In this document: positions 25,971 through 31,640 of the stretch, piece after piece | Position numbering within the stretch: position 1 is the stretch's first letter | How the letters are laid out: each line of letters starts with the position of its first letter | Source: Kuafuiihalomonas sp964473255 | Lineage (GTDB): Bacteria; Myxococcota; Kuafuiibacteriia; Kuafuiibacteriales; Kuafuiibacteriaceae | Assembly (NCBI GenBank): GCA_964473255.1 | Contig: CAYYOT010000060.1 | Location: 1 to 31,640, forward strand | DNA length: 31,640 bases | Direction: 5' to 3' | Made by a program: the position numbers and the translations under genes | Notes under the pieces: generated by a model | The model's input: only the letters and a program-made list of their open reading frames with translations | The model's database searches: none | Told to the model about the DNA's origin: nothing

Positions 25971-28900
25971 CTAGGGAGATCCAGGCGAACATCGAAGTCG
26001 CCGGCGCCGGACGCAAAGGATTCCGATCGCGGTGATCACCCCGATCGCGGGACCTGCTCGGCTAGCCGGGATCCTCTGGCTGCGGCAGCCCCCGCCACCA
26101 TCGCGCGAGCCGCGTGGATCCACGACCTGGGCATCGGCCTGCGCGCCGACGTCGTGTCGGACCTGTGGCCACGAGAAGAGTGCTCCGCTGCGGCCCGAGG
26201 TGCGGAAGCCGAAAAGGCGTCCGCTGCGCGTTGCCACGAAGAGTTCGTTCGAGCCGTCGCCGTCGATGTCGGTGACCAGGGGCGGCCCGAGCGCCGGCTC
26301 TCCGAGGAGTTTCGGGAATCCCGGCGCGGCCGTGCCCGCGCGTCCCAGAGCCTGCAGGGTTCGCGGATCCGACATGAAGATCAGGTCGGGCCGCTGGTCG
26401 CCGTCCATGTCGGCCGCGATCGGGGGACTGGTCGGACGCCGAGCCAGCGGCACAGGAAAGCCTTCGATGGGCGACGACTCCTGCAGGCTGTAGACCATCA
26501 CCGCGGTCCCCAGCTGGGGATCGCGAACGTAGCCGGCGAGGTCGATCTCGTCGTCGCCATCGAAATCGGCGGCGATGAGATCCGAGGTCCAAGCGATCGG
26601 AAGTCGGGACGCAAGGCGGCTTCCATTGGCATCGACCACCGCCCAGGGTGCGTCCGGCCAGGCCGCGGCGACACCCTCCCGGTCGTCGAAGCGAACCCCG
26701 GCGGTGACCGGAGCGCCCGGGCCAGCCCCGGGGCCCACCTCGAAGGACGTGACGGCCGCGTCGGAGAGCCGGATGCGTTCCACCACCGAACCCGAGGCCA
26801 GCCAGAGCGCGGATGGGTCCCTCGCCCCGGGGGCCAGTCCGCTCGCGACCGGGATCCTGCGGCCGATCCCTCCGACGTCCGTCGGGGAGGCGGCCAGCTC
26901 GAGGAGCATCCCGGACGTGATGGCCCACAGTTCGTCCGTGGTCCCCCGGATCAGCGATCGAGGGGGGCGCGGCTCGAACGGCGTGACGTCGTCGACGAAT
27001 CGGGTTTGGTCGTCGAACCACGCGAGCAGGCTTCCATCGCTGGTGAGGGCGTACAGTCCGCCGTTGGGGCCGGCGGTCGGCGGCGTTCGCAGCGCGGCGG
27101 GCGGAACCCCTTCGGGACCCCGTCCGTAGACCCCACGAGCGGCGAGACGAGGCGACGGTCGGTCGGCGCCGCCGCTGACGTCGGTCGGATCGACGCGCAG
27201 GAGCGCGTCGTCGTCGTCCCCGCCGGGAGTCACGGTCGCTTCAAAAGAATCCGGCGCGGAGTAGCGCGCGATGAACCCTCCATCGCCAGCGACAACGACG
27301 AGTCGCTCCAGACCCCGACGGACGCCGGCCTCGACGCCGAAGCCGAGGTCCACGGGATAGCCGGGCCAGCTCGCGAGGTCGCGGTGGACGTAGGCGCGGC
27401 GTCGATAGGGAATGCGAAGCTCGGAAGTCTCGAGGACGATCTCGAAGTCGACTGCGAGGTCCTCTGGTCGCCGCGGCGCGGACACCGCGTCCCGAAACCA
27501 CGTACGGGCCGAGCCGGACCAGCCCACCTCGGTCGAGGTTGCCGCTTCCACCGTCCCCGAAGCCAGACTTCGCTCCCGGGGCGGCCGGCCCTGAGCGCCG
27601 AGCATCGCCCGCAGCGTCCAGGCCACTCTCGAACCGGGGGGCGCCGTCACGCGGAACTTCACGTCGACCGCGCGGTCGGGGTCGAGCGTTCGCCCGCGGG
27701 CCGGCGCCAGCCAGGCGCCGCCCGGGATCGCGGTCGGCGTTCGGAGGGCGTCCACGGCTGCGCGTACGTCGAGCGTCGGAAACGGCGTCGCGGTCGCGGC
27801 CGGAGTGCGCATCGTACCGATGAGCAGCGCCTGAATCTGCGCGGGCGTGAGGGCGCGGGGCTCGATGCCGACGCCCGGCACACCCCGTGCCGCCGACGCC
27901 ACGAGTCCCACGGCACCAAGCAGGATCCCCGCGCTCCGGGCATCGGCTCGGCTCGGAGCTCGCACGTCGACTTCCGGCAGGGAGCGAACCCCGGAGTCCG
28001 GCGCGCGGAAGGTGGAAGCGGTGGCGGGCTCGCCGCCGTCGAACGTGTGGCCGCCCACGATCCAGACCTCGCCGCCCATGTCGAGCACGGCCGACCTCGT
28101 CGACCGGCCGGCGAAGTGGAGGATGAGCATGCGCTCGTTGATGTCTCCGAGCCAGGTGACGGGCGTGGCCACGTCGATACCGACGACGGCCGACGCTGCC
28201 GAGGCCCCGGCCGCATACAGAAGACCGCTGCCCGCATCCGCCGGCAGGGCTGCACCTCCCGAGCCCACACGTACGACGATGATGCGACACTCGGGACAGA
28301 CCCCCGCTCCCCCGAGAGCGTTGTCGGTCCCCGCCGCCGCCGCTCGAGCCAAGGCCGTACCCCCGTCCTCGTCGCCGTCTTCGGGCGAGGGAATCGCGTC
28401 CTCGTCAACGAAATCCCAGCCCACGAAATCGTCGACGAGCCCATTTCCGTCGTCGTCCACTCCGTCGGACAGCGCGAGGATCAGGTCTTCCGGGTCGAGC
28501 CGTCCGTTGCCGTTGACGTCGCCGCCGTCCGGTCGAGCCACCAGACGTCGGTCGACCACCGTGTCCACGGTGGGGGTCTCGGTCGCGGTGGCCGAGGTGT
28601 AGTCGAGAAGATCGAAGCGCCCATCCTGGTTGGGGTCGAAGGGGTCGCCTGGCGTGGTTCCGTCGATCTGCGGCGCGGGGACCTCCCCGCGATTGAGCCA
28701 GATGCTGCGACCGAGTTCCGGGTCCCTCAAGTCGACGCCCTCGTGGAGGATCGCGAGGCGGACGGCCGAGGTGCCCGTGGTGAGCAGCCACGCTCCGTCG
28801 ACCGCGATCCCCGTGCCGAACGAGCGTTCCGGCTCGGCCAAACCGGCCGCACAGGCTGGGGTGAAGCTGTAGAGTCCGAACTGCCCCCGGCATTCGGTCG

Positions 28901-29138
28901 TCTCCGTCGCCCCGTAGTCGGGATCCGATGGCCAGGCGTCCGTTTCGGCGAGTCGCTCGGGGGGGGCGTCGGGGTCGGGCAGCGGCCAGGCAGCGACCGG
29001 GCGGGCCGAAGCCGCGAGCAGCCCGGCCGTGACCCCGACGGTCGCGGCCCGTATGCCGAACCTCACGCCTCGTCGTAGCATGGAGACCGGTCGCCCGCAG
29101 CCGCAACGCGATCCGCGGGCCGATTCGCTCGCCGACAT
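25971..29138 (-). CDS. Subtilisin-fold (S8) pseudoprotease with FG-GAP-like repeats and MYXO-CTERM-like tail
   Basis: 1055 residues from the ATG at 29138 (AGGG about eight bases upstream); a second ATG at 29081 is possible. The signal peptide ends PVAA near residue 50. The S8 frame is recognisable: VRLAILHEGVDLRDPEL (126-142) where active enzymes have V.VIDTGVD..HPDL, IWLNRGEVP, DDDGNGLVDDFVGWDFVDED (228-247), DGGTALARAAAAG (258-270) in place of DxHGTHVAG, and LTPAQIQALLIGT. The catalytic Asp reads His132, the His reads Gly259, and no GTSxAAP is present near residue 396. The C-terminal third has DxDGD loops (IAADFDGDDEIDLAGYV, IAADMDGDQRPDLIF, TDIDGDGSNELFVA) like FG-GAP/VCBS repeats. The end carries GGGGCRS, a membrane span and RRRRLR. 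A surface-anchored binding protein is the best guess. Confidence 0.82.
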   Translation of the reverse strand: MSASESARGSRCGCGRPVSMLRRGVRFGIRAATVGVTAGLLAASARPVAAWPLPDPDAPPERLAETDAWPSDPDYGATETTECRGQFGLYSFTPACAAGLAEPERSFGTGIAVDGAWLLTTGTSAVRLAILHEGVDLRDPELGRSIWLNRGEVPAPQIDGTTPGDPFDPNQDGRFDLLDYTSATATETPTVDTVVDRRLVARPDGGDVNGNGRLDPEDLILALSDGVDDDGNGLVDDFVGWDFVDEDAIPSPEDGDEDGGTALARAAAAGTDNALGGAGVCPECRIIVVRVGSGGAALPADAGSGLLYAAGASAASAVVGIDVATPVTWLGDINERMLILHFAGRSTRSAVLDMGGEVWIVGGHTFDGGEPATASTFRAPDSGVRSLPEVDVRAPSRADARSAGILLGAVGLVASAARGVPGVGIEPRALTPAQIQALLIGTMRTPAATATPFPTLDVRAAVDALRTPTAIPGGAWLAPARGRTLDPDRAVDVKFRVTAPPGSRVAWTLRAMLGAQGRPPRERSLASGTVEAATSTEVGWSGSARTWFRDAVSAPRRPEDLAVDFEIVLETSELRIPYRRRAYVHRDLASWPGYPVDLGFGVEAGVRRGLERLVVVAGDGGFIARYSAPDSFEATVTPGGDDDDALLRVDPTDVSGGADRPSPRLAARGVYGRGPEGVPPAALRTPPTAGPNGGLYALTSDGSLLAWFDDQTRFVDDVTPFEPRPPRSLIRGTTDELWAITSGMLLELAASPTDVGGIGRRIPVASGLAPGARDPSALWLASGSVVERIRLSDAAVTSFEVGPGAGPGAPVTAGVRFDDREGVAAAWPDAPWAVVDANGSRLASRLPIAWTSDLIAADFDGDDEIDLAGYVRDPQLGTAVMVYSLQESSPIEGFPVPLARRPTSPPIAADMDGDQRPDLIFMSDPRTLQALGRAGTAAPGFPKLLGEPALGPPLVTDIDGDGSNELFVATRSGRLFGFRTSGRSGALFSWPQVRHDVGAQADAQVVDPRGSRDGGGGCRSQRIPASRAGPAIGVITAIGILCVRRRRLRCSPGSP

Positions 29139-29164
29139 ATTCGCACCCTGCTAGAGGGGAGAAG

Positions 29165-30109
29165 GTGGTCGAGGTTTTCCGAGGCGCCCTGTCCATCGAC
29201 CCGCCGTGGGAGGGCTCGGTGGTCACGCTCGGGACCTTCGATGGGGTTCACCGCGGGCATCAGGCTCTGGTGGCGCTGGCCCTCGAAGGCGGCAGGACCG
29301 CGGGAGTACCCGCGGTTGCCTACACTTTCGACCCGCATCCGGCCACCGTCGTGGCTCCTCGCCATGCTCCGCTGACGCTGATGCCGCTGGATCGGCGCAT
29401 CTACTTCATGGGCAAGCTGGGTTTACCGAGGGTGGTCGTCGAACCCTTCGATCGAGCACTGGCAGCGGTGGAAGCCGACGACTGGGTCCGGAACTATCTG
29501 GTCGAGAGGCTTCGTCCCCGGCGGGTGGTCGTCGGATTCAACTTCACCTACGGACGGGCGCGCGGCGGCGACCCTGACCACCTGCGGCGCATGGGCGAGC
29601 AGTTCGGTTTCGAGGTGGATGAGCTTGCCCCGGTCACGGTGAATGGCGTCGTCGCCTCGAGCTCTCGAGTGCGGACGTCCCTTCTCGAGGGAGACGTTCG
29701 CGGCGCCGCCGAGCTTCTCGGACGGCCCTTTAGCCTGACCGGAACCGTCATCGCTGGCGATCGGCGCGGCCGGCAGATCGGCTTTCCCACCGCCAACGTA
29801 GCGCCTGAGGGAGAGCTGGTTCCGAAACATGGCGTGTACGCATGCCGAGCTCGGAGTCTGAGCGATGCTTCGGTCGTCCCCGAAGAGACCCTGGCGGTGA
29901 CGAACATCGGTCGCCGCCCGACCTTCGACGGGGGAACGGTTCGCGTGGAAGCGCACCTCCTCGATTTCTCAGCCGACCTCTACGGGCAGCGACTCGAAGT
30001 CGAGCTCGTCGAGCGGATTCGTGAGGAGCGAAAGTTCGACGGCGGCGACGAGCTCGTAACCCAGGTCCGCCAAGACGTGCGTCGGGCGCGGGAGATCCTC
30101 GGTTCGTGA
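29165..30109 (+). CDS. ribF: Bifunctional riboflavin kinase / FAD synthetase
   Basis: 314 residues from a GTG at 29165 with AGGGGAG just upstream. It phosphorylates riboflavin to FMN and adenylylates FMN to FAD in the cytoplasm. The N-terminal adenylyltransferase domain has GTFDGVHRGHQ (the HxGH nucleotidyl-transfer motif), TFDPHP and VGFNFTYGRARGGD. SSSRVRTSLLEGDVRGAAELLGRPFSLTG is the usual linker. The C-terminal kinase domain has GDRRGRQIGFPTAN, KHGVYA, NIGRRPTF and VEAHLLDFSADLYG. Length is normal for the family. It is divergent from the subtilase-like gene, with only 26 bases between start codons. Its GTGA end overlaps the aroE start by four bases. No FMN riboswitch is possible in so short a leader. 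Confidence 0.97.
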   Translation: MVEVFRGALSIDPPWEGSVVTLGTFDGVHRGHQALVALALEGGRTAGVPAVAYTFDPHPATVVAPRHAPLTLMPLDRRIYFMGKLGLPRVVVEPFDRALAAVEADDWVRNYLVERLRPRRVVVGFNFTYGRARGGDPDHLRRMGEQFGFEVDELAPVTVNGVVASSSRVRTSLLEGDVRGAAELLGRPFSLTGTVIAGDRRGRQIGFPTANVAPEGELVPKHGVYACRARSLSDASVVPEETLAVTNIGRRPTFDGGTVRVEAHLLDFSADLYGQRLEVELVERIREERKFDGGDELVTQVRQDVRRAREILGS

Positions 30110-30918
30110 AGAGCTTGTTCGCCCTGCTGGGGCGCGACGTCTCGCAGTCCCTTTCGCCGTCCATGCATCAGGCCGCCGCTTGGGAGCTCGGTCTCGACCT
30201 CGCCTACGTCGCCTGCCCCATGGCGGATCGTGACCACTTCATCCGTGGAGTTCGCGCGCTGCAGGTACTCGGGGCTCGTGGGGCCAACGTCACCATGCCC
30301 TACAAAGAGGCCGCCTACGGCCTCGTCGATCGAACCACCTCCGAGGCGGCATCGATCGGAAGCGTCAATACGATTCGCTTCGGCGCGGACGGGATGGTCG
30401 GACACAACACCGATGGCCCGGGCCTCGTGCGTCTTCTGGATCGACTGAAAGCCGGTCAGACTCTGCAGGTGCTAGGGACCGGCGGGGCGGCGCGGGCCGC
30501 CGCGTGGGCCGGCGTCCAGCGCCGCGCGCGGGTCGTACTGTGTGGGAGACGCTCCGCCGAAGCCATCGCCGCCCGTATCGGCGTGGAGGCCGCGCCCTTC
30601 GAGCGGGTGCCCGGCGCGTCGGTCATCATCCACGCTCTCCCCCCGGCGGTGGTTGCCCCCTGGGAGATCGTCGACCGGCTCATCGATCGAGAGGCACAGC
30701 CTCACATACTCGACCTGACCTACCATCGGGACCGGGAGTCGGACGTGGTGCGCACGGCCCGGGAGCACGGTTTGTCGGCCGAGGACGGTCGCGCTTTGCT
30801 GGCGGAGCAAGGGGCGCTGTCCCTCAGCTTTTGGACCGGAGCGTCCGTCGAGCGCGGCCGCCGAGCAATGCGGGCGGCCGTGGGGCGTCCTTTTGACAGC
30901 ACCTCGGGCCAGGTCTAG
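30106..30918 (+). CDS. aroE: Shikimate dehydrogenase
   Basis: 270 residues from a GTG overlapping the ribF stop (GTGA), so the two are translationally coupled. It reduces 3-dehydroshikimate to shikimate with NADPH, the fourth step of the common aromatic pathway. The substrate site SQSLSPSMHQAA (13-24) and GARGANVTMPYKEAA (56-70) includes the catalytic lysine at 67. SVNTIRF and GHNTDGPG (99-106) with Asp103 follow. The nucleotide-binding loop is LGTGGAARA (123-131), and the C-terminus has EQGALSLSFWTG. All key residues are present and the length is normal. Pairing with ribF is a local arrangement without an obvious metabolic reason. Confidence 0.96.
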   Translation: MKSLFALLGRDVSQSLSPSMHQAAAWELGLDLAYVACPMADRDHFIRGVRALQVLGARGANVTMPYKEAAYGLVDRTTSEAASIGSVNTIRFGADGMVGHNTDGPGLVRLLDRLKAGQTLQVLGTGGAARAAAWAGVQRRARVVLCGRRSAEAIAARIGVEAAPFERVPGASVIIHALPPAVVAPWEIVDRLIDREAQPHILDLTYHRDRESDVVRTAREHGLSAEDGRALLAEQGALSLSFWTGASVERGRRAMRAAVGRPFDSTSGQV

Positions 30919-30927
30919 CGTGCATCC

Positions 30928-31640
30928 ATGCCTGGACGCCTAGGCGAGCTGCTGGTCCGCGAAAACCTGATCACGCTCCAGCAGCTCCAACGAGCGCAGG
31001 AGTCGCAACGGGCCGCCGGCGGCAGACTCGGCTTCAATCTCACCAAGCTCGGTTACATCGAGGAGAGCGAACTCACCGCCTTTCTGTCCAAGCAGTACGG
31101 CGTTCCTTCGATCAATCTCTCCGACTTCGAGATCGATCCCGAAGTCATCAAGCTCGTTCCCAAGGAGGTCGCGGAAAAGCACCAGGTCATTCCCGTGAAT
31201 CGGGCGGGCGCTTCGCTGATCGTGGCGATGGCCGATCCTTCCAACATCTTTGCCATCGACGACCTCAAGTTCCTGACCGGCTACAACATCGAGGTCGTCG
31301 TCGCTTCCGATACCGCGATCAAAGAATCGATCGAGCGGTATTACAGTCGAGAGGAGCAATCCAGCGAGCTCAACTATGACGACGTCATGGCCGAGTTCGA
31401 TGAAGACGAGATCGAAGTCGGCGGTGACGAAGAGCAGGTCAACGTCGTCGACCTCGAGCGCTCGGCTGAGGATGCTCCGGTCGTCAAGCTCGTCAACTTG
31501 ATCTTGATTGATGCGATCAAGAAAGGGGCGTCTGACATCCACATCGAGCCCTACGAAAAAGACTTCCGCGTTCGCTACCGGATCGACGGCGTTCTCTACG
31601 AGATGATGAAGCCGCCGTTCAAGCTGAAGAACGCCATCAC
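30928..31640 (+). CDS. pilB: Type IV pilus assembly ATPase PilB (3' partial)
   Basis: The ATG at 30928 lies nine bases after the aroE stop; the frame runs off the window after 237 codons. Residues 1-140 are the N-terminal GspE/MshEN-type domain: GRLGELLVRENLIT, LGYIEESELTAFLSKQYGVP, VIKLVPKEVAEKHQVIPV and MADPSNIFAIDDLKFLTGY. An acidic stretch (about 146-185) links it to the start of the ATPase domain, where PVVKLVNLILIDAIKKGASDIHIEPYE and VRYRIDGVLYEM are the standard PilB/GspE signatures. The Walker motifs lie beyond the window. PilB powers pilus extension from the inner-membrane base; Myxococcota use it in twitching-type (social) motility. PilB rather than GspE is favoured by the SDIHIEPYEK form and the organism, though the distinction is not absolute. 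Confidence 0.92.
   Translation, partial: MPGRLGELLVRENLITLQQLQRAQESQRAAGGRLGFNLTKLGYIEESELTAFLSKQYGVPSINLSDFEIDPEVIKLVPKEVAEKHQVIPVNRAGASLIVAMADPSNIFAIDDLKFLTGYNIEVVVASDTAIKESIERYYSREEQSSELNYDDVMAEFDEDEIEVGGDEEQVNVVDLERSAEDAPVVKLVNLILIDAIKKGASDIHIEPYEKDFRVRYRIDGVLYEMMKPPFKLKNAI

Noticed and set aside
26154..29078. A 974-codon open frame on the plus strand opposite the subtilase-like gene
   Set aside because: Low-complexity Arg/Gly/Val translation with no signal peptide or domain pattern. The minus strand shows a signal peptide, S8 landmarks and a sorting tail.
29139..29164. An FMN riboswitch before ribF
   Set aside because: Only 26 bases separate the divergent start codons, too short for the element.

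Overview
The window is GC-rich and almost entirely protein-coding. It looks like chromosomal DNA of a Myxococcota-type bacterium. The grounds are many secreted or lipid-anchored proteins with the cysteine-rich CGNG..GEECDDGN (DUF4215-type) repeat, linkers rich in Pro-Asp-Ala-Gly, C-termini of the MYXO-CTERM kind (Gly-Cys motif, membrane segment, Arg cluster), PilZ and PilB genes, and frequent GTG starts. No rRNA, tRNA, CRISPR array, phage or intact insertion sequence is visible.

Layout. 1-651 is the tail of a cysteine-free DsbA-like protein. 683-2605 (minus) holds a matrixin-type metalloprotease, a translationally coupled small secreted protein and a DUF4215 lipoprotein. 2729-3235 (plus) is a small lipoprotein. 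3302-6120 (minus) carries two cysteine-rich surface proteins separated by a strong UUCG-loop terminator. They are divergent from 6532-8565 (plus), a secreted PstS-like protein; the intergenic region contains four copies of CGTGCGATWA. 8941-12579 is a four-CxxCH cytochrome lipoprotein, followed by a membrane-anchored helical-repeat protein. 13510-15770 (minus) is a second DUF4215 / 14-cysteine lipoprotein overlapping a second four-CxxCH lipoprotein. 16141-20877 (plus) is a beta-helix lipoprotein coupled to a TonB-dependent receptor. 20916-24107 (minus) is a large mosaic lipoprotein with Ig-like, PPC, DUF4215 and FGE-sulfatase-fold parts. 24289-25746 (minus) pairs an IS630-derived HTH protein with a PilZ protein. 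25971-29138 (minus) is a subtilisin-fold protein that has lost its catalytic residues. 29165-31640 (plus) is housekeeping: ribF, aroE and the start of pilB.

How it may fit together. Most of the window encodes an envelope or surface set: lipoproteins, haem proteins, a TonB receptor with its partner lipoprotein, and cysteine-rich adhesin-like proteins. Several members are built on enzyme folds whose active-site residues are gone (DsbA, metallophosphatase, subtilase, FGE, DDE transposase). The most interesting observation is an apparently undescribed domain of about 130-150 residues with 14 cysteines. It occurs at the C-terminus of three proteins here with almost invariant cysteine spacing, always preceded by DUF4215-type repeats. 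Its function cannot be read from the sequence.
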